A DNA stretch of 64,000 nt from Spinacia oleracea (Eukaryota; Streptophyta; Magnoliopsida; Caryophyllales; Amaranthaceae), in contig NC_079491.1 in NCBI RefSeq assembly GCF_020520425.1, positions 3,844,001 through 3,908,000 on the forward strand. The letters run 5' to 3'. The translations under genes and the position numbers were made by a program. Numbering within the stretch: the first letter of the stretch is position 1; each line of letters starts with the position of its first letter. This document shows positions 48,846 to 61,338 of the stretch, in pieces. The notes below the pieces were generated by a model. The model was given only the letters and a program-made list of their open reading frames with translations. It was not told where the DNA came from and ran no database searches.

Positions 48846-49108
48846 GTGGACTATGGACCGTGGTGCACATAGAGTATGGTGCATCAAAAAAAAATATGTG
48901 CATAAGCAAAAGAACATGACACTACGGCAAAAGAACATGTGATATAATATTTCACATTTTTTGTTATAAAATAATATATTATTTTACTCTTTATTAAAAA
49001 CCTAAATAAAAAAAATACTCATGTTCTTTTTTCGTAACCAGATGTTCTTTCAATTATATACTAGTGTCCTTAAGGTGCACCATGCTCTATGTGCACCATG
49101 GTCCACCT
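48846..49108. mobile_element. Fold-back element with GTGGTGCACATAGAG arms
   Basis: The left arm contains GTGGTGCACATAGAGTATGG and the right arm the complement of ATGGTGCACATAGAGCATGG. The arms extend outward as GTGGACTATGG against GTGGACCATGG, giving inverted repeats of about 38 bp. The interior is AT-rich with two AAGAACATG words facing each other. No target duplication is visible. Confidence 0.65.
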
Positions 49109-49253
49109 TCTAAATTGCGACAAGCATATAAGTACTTTACTCTCTATTTCGTACTCCGTATTTAGGAAAGATATCCAAAAGAACGAATTGAATGTCTATT
49201 TATTTTCATTCTAATGACAATATTCACATTATAAAAAAAAATATAATTATCGA

Positions 49254-49380
49254 TGAGGTCTTAGCCTAGTGGTTAAGACATAGTGCATGTATACGATATG
49301 TCTTAGTTTCAGATCCTACATCCAATTTGTAATTTGTATAGCCTATTATGGCTCATTTGTAAAAATTAAAAATAAAAAAC
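49254..49380 (+). mobile_element. tRNA-derived SINE (GAGGTCTTAGCCTAGTGG type)
   Basis: It starts GAGGTCTTAGCCTAGTGGTT, whose TAGCCTAGTGG fits the RNA polymerase III A box. The B box is TTTCAGATCC about 50 bases on. The element ends GGCTCATTTGTAAAAATT with an A-rich tail to about 49379. ATCGAT/ATTGAT near the two sides may be a worn target duplication. Confidence 0.6.
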
Positions 49381-49564
49381 ATTGATACTTTAAATTAAAT
49401 GATTGATAATAAACTGATATGAAGCATAAACTACGTACTCGTTTAAAACTTTAAATCTATTGGGTTTTAACAATGGACTGTTCGTTGTTGGACGGTGGTT
49501 GTTTCACCTGAGTTATTTGACCGGCTTTTTATCTTGGTTGTTTGACTGCAAGCTTTCTAGAAAT

Positions 49565-49853
49565 GTGTTTGGTAAAGTTAGTTGTTGGCTACTGATTGTT
49601 TCATACATAATGACCTTTATGGCCATTGGTATATTTTATTTTACTTTTAAAATGGTAGAAATGAGGGATAAAAATGTAATTAGCAAAATGAAAAGCCACA
49701 ACATCAAAAGGTTAGTATTACTAGCTTTTGAATTTTGGTGAAAAGTTGGCTTTTAAGCCAAAAAAAAAAAAGTCATTTGTCAAACACTTATATTGGTTAT
49801 TTGACCAACTGATCGAAAAAGCCAAAAGCTAATAAGCTAGTTACCAAACACTT
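49565..49853. mobile_element. GTGTTTGGTAA-ended MITE
   Basis: The left end GTGTTTGGTAAAGTTAG and the complement of the right end, GTGTTTGGTAACTAGC, are inverted repeats. AAAAGCCA/TTTTGGCT words lie near both. The end sequence resembles PIF/Harbinger or hAT MITEs and I do not see a decisive target duplication. The open frame at 49460-49741 has no known domain and overlaps it. Confidence 0.5.
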
Positions 49854-50120
49854 CCTATATGTGAAATATTGAATTATGGTGTACTTGCTAATGTACGTAT
49901 ATGGTTTCTATACTACTATATACGCAGTATACATAATTCTCCAGCAAAAGATTATTAATTGCGGCTGGCTACTCGTACGTAATTGAGTTAAAATTTGATC
50001 CACTATCACTTTTTTTAATTTTTTGTTGATATTATATTTAATCAATCACTTTTTATTTCCATATCTAAAATTAAATGTACTCGGATTAACTAATTAAAAG
50101 AAGTGACACATAAATACGTG
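49854..50120. other. No gene recognised
   Basis: AT-rich spacer. Confidence 0.4.
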
Positions 50121-50649
50121 TAGGGGTGAGAAAAAGTCAGGATATCCTAAATCGGAACCGGAACCTGTTAGGAACCTGCGGTTCCGGAACCGGAACCTGT
50201 TGTGCAGGTTCCGGTTTCGGGTAACAAATTTGGGAACCTGTTGCAACAGGTTCCGGTTCCGGGTAACAAATTTTTAGAACAGGTACCCAATAGGGTACCC
50301 TATACACACTAATTTTAACGTGGAGTACCCAAAATAAGGAACTGAGTCATATGAAAATGTTTCATATGCCTAAAATATAAAACAATCTAAGTTATTTTTT
50401 GGAAAATATAAATATAGAATTGCAACTTAATCCCAAACTATAAAACAATGAAAGCCCAAACCATAAAGTAGATAGTTTTTCAATAAAATATAAATATTTT
50501 ACTTAAATTTTCAAAATTACAGGGTACCCTGAATCGGAACCTGTTACAACAGGTTCCGGTTCCGGTTCTCATTTTAAGGAATCTGTTGCAACAAGTTCCG
50601 GTTTCGATTCCTGGAATTTCAACAGGGTACCATGTTGTGCTCACCCCTA
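50121..50649. mobile_element. hAT element with GGTTCCGG/GGAACC arrays
   Basis: It begins TAGGGGTGAGAAAAAGTC and ends TTGTGCTCACCCCTA. The exact 8-bp flank AATACGTG lies at 50113-50120 and 50650-50657. The arms repeat GGAACCGGAACCTGTT, GCAACAGGTTCCGG and GGTACCC words; the core (50300-50515) is AT-rich. Length is 529 bp. Confidence 0.93.
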
Positions 50650-50769
50650 AATACGTGAACACAAATTTTAGGACAGAAAATTCAGACTCGTGATAATTAG
50701 CGTCACCATCAAATTAAATATAAAAATGTCAATTGCTATTTAATGTTTGGATTGTATTGATGTAATGTA

Positions 50770-52003
<1,234 letters not shown>

Positions 52004-52020
52004 AATTACAACCGGTTATT

Positions 52021-52187
52021 TTTTTTTGGTGTTAGCACCCGGTTCACCCTTAGGGCTAATTCGGATTCGGGGCGAGTTCTGGGTGGATAGGTTCCATTCC
52101 CCTCCCAATTGTTGTTGCGGGGGATCGAACACGAGTTCTCCCTACCAAGTTTAGCCCCAATCACCACTGAACCAAACGACAATTGGT
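52021..52187 (-). mobile_element. tRNA-derived SINE with a perfect 17-bp target duplication
   Basis: In minus orientation the element begins near ACCAATTGTCGTTTGG, has an A-box-like TGGTTCAGTGGTGATTGG and a B box TGTTCGATCCCC, then CAACAACAATTGGGAGGGG and CACCCAGAACTCGCC, and ends AACACCAAAAAAAA. The 17-bp flank AATTACAACCGGTTATT is exact on both sides (52004-52020, 52188-52204), the signature of L1-driven insertion. A sister copy is at 55287-55459. Confidence 0.92.
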
Positions 52188-52332
52188 AATTACAACCGGT
52201 TATTAACTACTAAGTATTCCGATTGTACTAAGTGATCAAACAACTAACAACTTAGTGCTCCATAATACTCCCTTTGTTTCGATTATTATATCGAAACGGA
52301 TGAACTGATAAAAGCATATACACATAACTCTT

Positions 52333-52440
52333 AATTGTCAAACAAGACTAAATCTATAGTTCCACACTAACCATTTGACTAAAATTGTCAAACAAGAGTA
52401 AATCTATAGTTCCACACTAACCATTTGACTAAAATTGTGA
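52333..52440. repeat. Two-copy tandem repeat, period 50 bp
   Basis: AATTGTCAAACAAGACTAAA with the following 30 bases (52333-52382) is repeated at 52383-52432 with a single difference as read. This is a recent local duplication. Confidence 0.9.
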
Positions 52441-52849
52441 TAGGAAGAACCTTGAATTAACCCACAATTTTTTTTAAAACAAATAAAATAAAATAGAGAG
52501 AGCACTTTATTAGACTTTGGAGAAAAGACTGCAGAATTGAAGCATCATCTCTGACTTTAAACATTGGGTAAATAAAATGTGAGTGTAATCAATGAGTAGA
52601 TCGAGTTGAAGGGCCAAAGTTAATGGGCCTGGATCCTTTTTACTTTGGGCCTCTGACAACTGCACCAATCACCTTATTGTTAACACGGCCACTGAATACA
52701 CACTGCCACTGTCTGTCGCTGACATCACTTGCACGCTTTCGCAATCTTTTAATTAACGTTGCAACGTAATCATTTTTGGTCCACCCCCTCTTTTAATTTG
52801 ATTCCCCAAATTTTCTTTTGTAGTACTAACGAATTGCAAAATAATCGAA

Positions 52850-52989
52850 GGCCCTGTTTTTCTGAACTTTATTTGGCTGAATTGAACTGAATTTAATGAA
52901 GCTGAACTAAACTGAATTGAATTTAATGGAGCTGAACTGAACTGAACTGAACTGAATAGAACTGCCAAAATGTCCAAAAGAACAGGGCC
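52850..52989. mobile_element. Small GGCCCTGTTTTTCTGAAC-ended MITE
   Basis: The ends are GGCCCTGTTTTTCTGAAC and the complement of GGCCCTGTTCTTTTGGAC. The interior carries about ten CTGAACTGAA words. Length is 140 bp. The end sequence is of Tourist type but the flanks (CGAA, TGAT) do not give a clear TWA duplication. It abuts a Stowaway. Confidence 0.65.
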
Positions 52990-52994
52990 TGATA

Positions 52995-53248
52995 CTTCAT
53001 TCGTTTCGAAAATATCGCACCATTTATTTTTTACACTATTCACACTACGACTTTTGCCATTTTTTGTGATTCGTACGTAAGAAAATTTTAATTATGTGGG
53101 ATCATGTTAGATTCGTATCGATATATATTTTCTAAATATTTTTTTATATATAATTTTTAATTGCACACGATTTGTGATATTAAAAGTCAAAATAATGGTC
53201 AGAGGAGTAAAAGTCAACCATGGTGCGATATTCCCGAAATGGAGGAAG
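52995..53248. mobile_element. Stowaway MITE
   Basis: The left end CTTCATTCGTTTCGAAAATA and the right end, the complement of CTTCCTCCATTTCGGGAATA, match over about 35 bp including ATATCGCACCAT. TA flanks both sides (52993-52994, 53249-53250). Length is 254 bp. Confidence 0.85.
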
Positions 53249-53250
53249 TA

Positions 53251-54918
53251 CAATCGTTGTATTGACTGAAAAAATTGAAGGATTTGTTCTAGTTTTTATA
53301 AAGGGTTCAATATTTGCCGGGAGAGCTTTATTTTAATTGGAACCTAAACTTAACTCGAATCCAAATCATAGTTGAAATCTAGTGGCACTTGAAGTATCGA
53401 GTAAACTGCCCTAAAAACAGTACCGAGGGAAAATAATTAAAATCATTTACTTAGTATTAATTTTTTTTTTTTTATTTTAGAAATTTTGAAAAAGTTTGAA
53501 ATTAGTTCAAATAGAGGGATCAAGTAATACATTGTCGTTGTAGCTCATTTGAAATAACACCACACTTATATCGTTCTAAAAATGCGCCATCTATTTATGT
53601 TACTCAGCACTTAACAACAACTAATCCATTACGAGAATAAGGTGAAAGTCTGATTTTCATAAGCTATATTCTCTTTACTTTATTTTTATTGTTGATTACT
53701 TATTTTGTTAAAATCAGACTTGATCAGAAAAACTAGACCATGTCAGAAAAGTAAAAATCACTCAAAAAAAACATTTATATTGGACTAGACTAAGAAGAGT
53801 CATGTACTCATGCATACCAGATTAGACTAGAAATTAGAAAAATCAGATCAGACCATACAATTAATACCATACCTACCAAACTAATGAATAAAGTTGGCCT
53901 AACTAGGAATAAGGAGTTTTAACATGCATGTAGAACGACCAGGAAAGAAGTTGCAGTATTTTGGTTCAACAACTTCAATGAAAAAACCATAAAAGAAGTT
54001 GTAGTATCTTACTATCTTGGTTGAACAAGTTACATTACCAGAAACAGGAACAACAAAGTGAAAACTCCCAATTACCCAAATTTATTGATGACATATGCAA
54101 ATGTGTCATAATTATATTATAGATATTACTTGTGTAACACGGCATCAGATGATCAGGCTGTCTGAAACCCTGAAAATCCTGAATATGTGTCACACGAACT
54201 CTAGTTTCACGTAAGCCAACAACAACAACAACCTAATTTTGTTTCTTTCATGGTTCACTAAATTTAAGGTTATATTTGTACTATCAACTCTCCCACGTGC
54301 ATGCATGTAGTAATATTTTCTATTTTTAATACATACGAGTATATTTTTTGCATTATTAATTCTTTTACCCACCTAAATTTAGCCAAACTTCATCTTTTGG
54401 TACATTGGGTTTTAAGGTTGTGTTTGGTTTAGCAAAAAATTGTTCCTGTTTTTTTCACAACTTTCACCAATAAGGTTAAATTTGTCATGTCTTTGAATTT
54501 TGGTTTTGGACTTATAGGGTGTTGTATTGTCTATATCAAGCAATCCTACATTTATTAGATGGGGTGGTGGAATATTAAAAAAAGGAATTGCTAGGCTATC
54601 TATTTTTATTTGGTTTCGTAGGACAAAATGTAGACAGTAGACGTACCATTATAGACGTACCATTATATTAATATAGTTACTGTTATTTTGTATGATTAGT
54701 AAATGATGAGTAAGTGTAATCGATCACTATGCTTGATGAATGATTGAATTGACTCGGGTCTCTTCTTGTGTCCTTTGAGTTTGTTTATGTGCCAAGTTCA
54801 CAAAATTTGATAGTCTCTATGTGTGTAAAGAACAGGATATGTATATGTTCTACGGAGTAAATGAGTGATACGGAGTACTACGTAAATCACAAAAGAGTAT
54901 TTCAGACCTTGATAGGAG
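53251..54918. other. No gene recognised
   Basis: No supportable gene. TACGGAGTA occurs twice within 27 bases at 54851-54877. Confidence 0.4.
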
Positions 54919-55248
54919 TAGAGATGGTCGATTGGCCGGGTTATTTATGATTTTACTAGACCACCTTAGTTTATACATGGGAGGTTTGACTTAGAGTCGA
55001 CTCATCAGAGACCTAACATGACCTGGTTTTGAAGGTTCATGTAAGGTGTAACTTTTTCCAACGATCCTTTGTTAAACCCCGAACAAATAACGGTTCTTTT
55101 TTCTTAAAAAGTTGCAAAAACTCCCATGTCACACAATCCAGTCAACTCACGACTCAATGGGGCCAGTCTTGGATAAGGATGTCTCAACTTAATACGTATC
55201 CAAATCAATCCACCTATCAAGGACAAAGGAGAAGCATAGATAATAATT
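54919..55248. mobile_element. Possible decayed hAT-type element
   Basis: It starts TAGAGATGGTCGATTGGCC, the same type of end as the elements at 16394 and 46734. GATAGGAG precedes it and GATAGGAT follows the proposed end (7 of 8). The right terminus does not read as the expected CATCTCTA, so this is weak. Confidence 0.35.
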
Positions 55249-55286
55249 GATAGGATATTTTAAAGTTTTAACATTGCTAGTACTGT

Positions 55287-55459
55287 ACCAATTGATTGTT
55301 GGTTCAGTGGTGATTGAAACTGAACTTGATAGGAAGGACTGCATGTTCGATCCTCCGCAACAACAATTGAGAGAGGACTGAAACAGTGAAACCTATACAT
55401 CCAGAACTCGCTCGGAATCTAGATTAACCCTAACGGTATACCGGGTGGCAACACAAAAA
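55287..55459 (+). mobile_element. tRNA-derived SINE, sister of 52021-52187
   Basis: It starts CCAATTGATTGTTGGTTCAG, with A-box-like TTGGTTCAGTGGTGATTG and B box TGTTCGATCC, then CAACAACAATTGAGAG, CCAGAACTCGC and GGTGGCAACACAAAAAAA. The flanks AACATTGCTAGTACTG and AACATTGCTGGTGTTG are similar, a worn target duplication. The two SINE copies are on opposite strands. Confidence 0.85.
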
Positions 55460-55475
55460 AACATTGCTGGTGTTG

Positions 55476-55852
55476 GCTAGCTTAATTAGGCAAACCATTA
55501 CATCTTGTTTAATTAATTCTCTTCATAATTGAATTTCCATGCATAAGTTTATGCTCTGTACTAGAATAAGGGAAATAGACTAGTGTGGTGAAACCTAAGA
55601 GCTCCATAATTTCTTTATCATTCATGTCCCACTCACATGGCCGGATGCATTGGATCTTGTCGAGAAGAAGAAATGGGTGAACTTTGGTTTTGAGAAACTT
55701 CCTTTTAATTTATAAAAGTAAACATAAAACTAAGTTTGATAAACTTCTCTCCGTATTTTTTCGTTCTCCCCATTTTAACTCTTTTCGTTTGTCACACAGA
55801 AATTCAATATAGATAAAAATAAAAAGATAGAGAAAGTATTAATAAAAAAAAC
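55476..55852. other. No gene recognised
   Basis: AT-rich spacer without coding signal. Confidence 0.4.
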
Positions 55853-56335
55853 GAAAAATTAGTTTTTTTACCACCTAAAAAACTAAAGCTTGTAAAATAA
55901 AATTTAAAACTTGTTTTTTACCACCTTAAAATGGAAAAAGTAAATGAAACTGTTATTCGAGGGTCATAATAACGGTAATATATCTAATATTTTCTATTCT
56001 TCCACGATTTCATGAATTTAACTCATTTCTCTTCTCCTACTTCATTCTTTTTATGAATTCATATGATTTTTTTCTTTCATTAATTCACAAAATTAACAAA
56101 ATTCAATGGCAATGAAGAGAGGAGGGTGAAGGAGTTAAAGAACATCACAGAAGGAGTGTATAAAATTAGAGGAAAATTGAATTAATAACGATTTCATTTT
56201 TTTCTTCCCATTTTTAGGTGGTAAAAAATACTTTGTAAGTTTTAATTTCTTTTAGGTGGTAAAATACAAGTTTTAGTTTATTTAGATAGTAAAAAATAAT
56301 TTTTCGTTTTTTAGGTGGTAAAAAACAAATTTTCC
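55853..56335. mobile_element. MULE-like element, relative of 3363-3885
   Basis: The left arm carries TTTTTTTACCACCTAAAAAAC and TTTTTTACCACC; the right arm carries four TTAGGTGGTAAAA words and ends AAATTTTCC as does the copy in BUD32. The left end is less clear (GAAAAATTAG). I do not see an exact target duplication. Length is about 483 bp. Confidence 0.65.
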
Positions 56336-56707
56336 TTTTTATTATTATTATTATTGAACATAATTTTTTAGCAAAATTCTCCAAAACAAATTGTAAAACA
56401 GTAAATATGACACATTTTTGAAACGAAGATTTGGGCCAAGGGCCTCAAGAGCAAGAAAATAAATGAAATGTGATGAAATATCTTGCATGGCAGAAAAGTT
56501 GCAGGCTTTGGGGCTTTGGGCCTTAGTCTCCTCTAAGTCCACAAAGCCAAATAACAACTCTTACTTGTCAACTCAATTCCATAAGTCTTACACTTTAGAA
56601 GTTAATAAGATTGCAGATCAGAAGAGAAAATTACAGAGTTTACAAATATATGCAAACTATCAAATTCAACTGTGCAAGAAGATGCCATTTCTTATAGAAA
56701 AATACTA

Positions 56708-56980
56708 CTCCCTCCGTCCCTTAATACTCGCACCGATACTCGCACCGATAATGGGGTATTTTTTTTAATATAGTTAGTGGAAAATGTGTAAAGGGATAAT
56801 GGAGGACTGGAGGTATAAATTTTTAAATGATTTTTTGTAGGGAGTAGAGGTGTAGGTGGGTTAGTAGGTAAGTGTGAGAAATAATATAATATTGGTAAAA
56901 ATTCCATTTATAGAAGCGGTGAAAGTATTACGGGACGGCCCGAAAAGGAAAGCGGTGCGAGTATTAAGGGACGGAGGGAG
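56708..56980. mobile_element. Stowaway MITE with duplicated subterminal words
   Basis: The left end CTCCCTCCGTCCCTTAATAC and its complement at the right are near-perfect inverted repeats. TA lies on both sides (56706-56707, 56981-56982). ACTCGCACCGAT is doubled at the left, and a GTATTACGGGACGG segment near the right is a second, inner copy of the terminal repeat. Length is 273 bp. Confidence 0.9.
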
Positions 56981-56982
56981 TA

Positions 56983-58629
56983 GTATAAAGAAAAACAGCG
57001 AAAGAAGAGCAAACAAGCCGATTACAGTTACAGACTTACAGGTACATGATATTAGGAATATCAGCAAAATACACAATGCAAAAAACCATTTGAACCAACA
57101 AGCCTCGTATCTTTATGTTGCAATGCAGCCATGCATGACATAAAACTATGAAAGAGCAACCAAATTTAAAGTCTAAAGGTAGGATGTTATAGTCAACATT
57201 CAGAATTTTGTTAATTCACTGAAACAGATCATTAGATCACACGAAGCAGCAAAAAAGAAGTCTGAATCAAGCATGAGAGAAATCAAGGATTTCCCTCCCA
57301 ACAAATTTCTGCAGCTTCGAAATAATTGGTCCAATATCAAGGCATCTTCAGATTAAAATGTTCCAACACAGTTAACTTTGCAATATGTCAGCATTCTGTC
57401 GAATGACCAACTGTATAAACTCATGAGCAGATAAGCATTATCTGTAATAGATCAGACTCAACTAAGTATTAAACTTTGAAATATGTTACTTTAATCCCTA
57501 AGCATACATACACATAATACATTGGTGAAGGAATTAAAGATCACGACTTTAAGAATTGATCCTTGAATCCTGCAGCACATAGATAAGCTTAAAAGGCATA
57601 AGATGTCTATCACAAAGTCATCCATGACATTCATTCACATCAGTAATTCATAGTTGAACCTGTGTGATACTCAAAAGGTCGCAGTACTGGTGTGTAATAC
57701 AGCAAAAAGATTGCATTACAGCACAAACTGAGTTCATAGGGCGAATCCAAGAACCTATAGTTGGTAGAAACCCAAACTCAAGTGCAATATGATGAGTTTA
57801 ATTAAGCATGAGGGCATATAAGCAGAAACTCGTAACATGACAATACCGAAGAAAAAGAAACAAGATCCTATTCCTTTTCCAGATTCAACACAGATTCAGC
57901 AAATACTTTATGTACTGCTTGACCTCTTTCAGTTACCTTCTCAAAGAATCAAGTCAGTTTTGATGTTCCTTACCAATTCACCTCTGCGGGAAAAAAAAAA
58001 CTACATAGAAAAATTCCTAAGTATTGAAACTTCATCCACTAAGCATCGGTTTTTCAGATTTCATACAACAAAATCAACATGACAAAAGTGCAACATAAAG
58101 AACCTTAAGCACTTGGGCATGTCAGGCTATCTACATTTCAAAGTACTCTGTAGATTCCTTCTTAAAAATGGCCTTATTAAGAACCAAAAATCAAACACAC
58201 TTTGCCAAATTGGGTTACAAGATGCAATCAACAGCTCAAAATCAATGGAGATAGGAGTAACAGAGAACCAACATAGTTTTCGTATTAAAAAAAACCATTA
58301 AATTATTCGAGCAACAAACATATATATTTATGTTGGAGAGGCACAATTACCCTACTCCAATACCTTCTATTTTCTCTTCTCAATCAGAAAAAAATTTACT
58401 GATTTAAGAAGCCTCTAAAACTAAAAGTCACTATCTTTTCAATAAACCAGACAGGAACTACAGAGCTGTACAGAACCCTCAATTAGTTCCTGAGAAAATA
58501 GATTGTCTAAGTATTAAAATTAACCATTTTATATATTTCTGCACTAGAAAGTGGCCAGCTTATCCGAAAAACTTGAAAAGCTTTGCCACTTCCATATGTA
58601 ATAATAATTCTAAGTAACCACAACATAAC
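56983..58629. other. 3' side of the FLZ gene, no further gene recognised
   Basis: No supportable coding exon on either strand. The FLZ 3' UTR lies at the right end of this stretch. The short frames at 57837-58301 have no recognisable domain. Confidence 0.4.
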
Positions 58630-60033
58630 CTAGACAGCAGCCATCTTCCCTGACCTACGCTTTGTTGACTTCATCATCGGTGTAAGAGTTAGTCTCTGTA
58701 GATCTTCTTCCATTTCAATGTATTTCGTGCGACATTCATTGCTGCAAAAGGCTCGCAAGTTGCTGTTTAAAGCAGTAACTTTTCTTAATCAGAATCAGGG
58801 GATTGAAAAGGAGATGGAACTCCATTTTAAAACTTCTAGCTCATGACCGAAGATAGAGAAGATATGTTTATGCAAGATTTGGAGTTAGTTAATAAAGATG
58901 TAAATATAGACTATATATGATACGGAGTAGTTGTTATTATTAGTATTATTACTATGATTTTAGTATAGTGACCTCTATAGTTATGAATTTTGGGGATTAT
59001 TTCTTATGCAATATTAATCTTAATTGACTATAACTATAGAAGATTATTTCATTGTATCTTCTCTCTACCTCTATAATCATGTTTGATTTGTACAAAGTGG
59101 CTTAGAACTAACAAATTATATTGAAGAACTTTGCTACCGTGATTTTAAGCACAAGTTATTTTCTTGCTTTTAGAGATTAGTTTTATGAAATCAAAATTAT
59201 CTTAAACTTGAATCATCTAATCCGAACTTTTTTGAATCTGTGAAAAATTAGAATTAAAATTACAACTAAGGTGAGGAGATTAATGACATAAAAAACAACA
59301 ACAAAATCAATAAATGGAATAACCAAAGATTTGATAAAGTTTGCTTCAATTACTAATCATCATTCCTTCAATTTTACGTCTACAATGCTTTTCAGAAACA
59401 TTAAAAACTTCGTGAATTCTACTTAAACTACGATTTACGAATCAATCAAATTCAAAAAGTACAACAATTTAATCAAAAAAACCAATCAAACAGAGTATTA
59501 GCATAATTGGAGAAAAACTAATGCATATTTTTACATAATTCAGAAATCAAGAACAAACAAAAAGAACAAGCAAATCAAGAATCAACAATTCCAATCATTT
59601 TAAAAGGAAATTTTGGAAAAAGAAAGATGACTAACCTGTACATGAAAACATCCATGGTTTTACCAATCTTCTTCTTACAATAAAAACACTTCTGAAGGAA
59701 GCTACCAAACGGCACTAATTCATCCCACTTCCGATCAACTGGATCACGTTCAGGTGAAGATATCGAAAAGATCGACGGCCGATTATCAACCGGCGTAGTT
59801 TCCGGAACAACCGCCGGACAAATATTCACCGGTGGAGTGTGCCTCGCAATCGGCGGCTGATTATTCTCCGCCGCCATTGTCACCGGAACTGTTAGAATCG
59901 CCGGCGAAGGTACTGGAGGAGGACGAAGTGACAACCACTGTTTCACAGAGGTGGAGTCGTGAAATTGATCGGGGAAGACAATGCTGTTACTGGAACTCGA
60001 CGATCGAGCGAGACGTGATCGTTTTGGCGCCAT
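58630..60033 (-). CDS. FCS-like zinc finger (FLZ, DUF581) protein
   Basis: Two exons on the minus strand, 60033-59636 and 58762-58630, join in phase across a GT..AG intron and give 176 aa. The FLZ finger spans the junction: FLQKCFYCKKKIGKTMDVFM in exon 1 and NLRAFCSNECRTKYIEMEED in exon 2. Its four zinc ligands are C116, C119, C139 and C143 (C-x2-C-x19-C-x3-C). The N-terminal half is Ser/Pro-rich and disordered, with KQWLSLRPPP, VDRKWDELVPFG and a basic first ten residues. FLZ proteins are plant-specific adaptors that bind the SnRK1 kinase and tune energy and stress signalling; that role is family knowledge. The longer frame read straight through the intron (59575-60033) is not the protein. 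Confidence 0.93.
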
Positions 60034-60278
60034 TGTTGAATTCTAAGAAAAAATCGATTGATTTATCTGGGAGGGGAGAATTTGGGGAGGAGAAAGAATT
60101 AGGGTTAGGGTTTTATGAGGGAATTTAAAGGGGAAATTGGGAGGGAGAAGTGTGTTGGATGTACACTGTAGGAGTCTGTGAAGATTGATTTACGAAGGAA
60201 AGAAAGAAAGAGTGAGAGTGACGAGGTGATTTCCGATATTGAGGAAAGAGAAGATTTGGTCAATGTTATGACGTTATG

Positions 60279-60286
60279 TATTTATA
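60279..60286 (-). promoter_or_regulatory. TATA box of the FLZ gene
   Basis: On the minus strand the sequence reads CTATAAATAC about 245 bases before the start codon. The position would give a 5' leader of roughly 210 bases, which is plausible. Confidence 0.5.
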
Positions 60287-60299
60287 GCCTTTTGTGGGT

Positions 60300-61338
60300 C
60301 CCTACTTCGAAATTTAAATATGATTATTTTATATAAAAGTATTTATTTATTTTATTTTATTTTTAAAGAAGGAGTTTCGTTTATTGGATGATGATTGTGT
60401 TTATTTCCTTTTATTGTTTATTATTGTAATCTTCCATATATGTTAAGAATCTTTAATGTCTAATTTAATAATATTTCTGTTGATTTGATTAATCATGATT
60501 ATGTTTATATAAGAAAGTGATAAATGACAAAATCAAATTAATTGGAAAAGACAATATTATTAATTTGGAAATTAGAGATTTTTTACCTTTATAGAAGATC
60601 ATGGCAACTAAATACGGAATACTCACTAGTTTGGTTAACATCTCTCATGGAAGAAAATCAAATGGATTTTGTTCTACTTAGCTTAGGAGTGGTTGGTTCG
60701 CAAATTTTTGGTATTGACGCATAGGTTTAGATAAATCGGTGGTGGGTGTTCTGTTAGACTATAAAAATTAGAATAAATATGAGCCAAAATTACAAGTACG
60801 GAGTACTAAACAATTTAATGAATTGAAGAAGCCAAAATTCGCAATGAAGAATATTTTAGTATCGTTTGCAGGAGTTGTGAGAGACGTTGGATGAGCTGTG
60901 AGAGACCTGTGCGGAGATGGTTTGAAAGTGTTGTTTATTTTATTTATTTATTTTTAGTTCCTAGGTTAGGCTGCGCTTGTTTTGTTTGGACATTTTCAGA
61001 TTTTAATTAAATTTTTTTTATTTTTTTTTTATTTCTTAAAGGTTGCACTTGTTTGATAAGGACAACCTTTGATGAGCAACCTATAAGGATTTTTCCTTTA
61101 GTGTTAATTGTTTTGGTTTCTTTGCTGTCCATTTCAATAAATCTACGACGTCTTACGAATGTAGTGAATTTGTCTAGTTAATTCGTTTCTCATTTTGGTA
61201 TAACTGAGTAAGTCGATTACTTAAACATACAATAGAAAATGGTCAAAATTCAAAAAGTATCTAATTTTCTCAATTTTAGGATTATTTTCTACAATATTAA
61301 TAAAACAAAAAACATCAATAGATTCAACATCAATTGAT
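60300..61338. other. Intergenic region between FLZ and ARI genes
   Basis: AT-rich, no supportable gene. The open frame at 60542-60724 lacks recognisable domains. TACGGAGTA occurs at 60797-60805. Confidence 0.4.

Noticed and set aside
54919-55248. Ninth hAT element as a firm call
   Set aside because: Only the left end and a 7/8 duplication fit; the right terminus is missing, so kept only at low confidence.
59575-59635. Read-through C-terminus of the FLZ protein
   Set aside because: It lacks the second zinc ligand pair; the spliced exon at 58630-58762 supplies it in phase.
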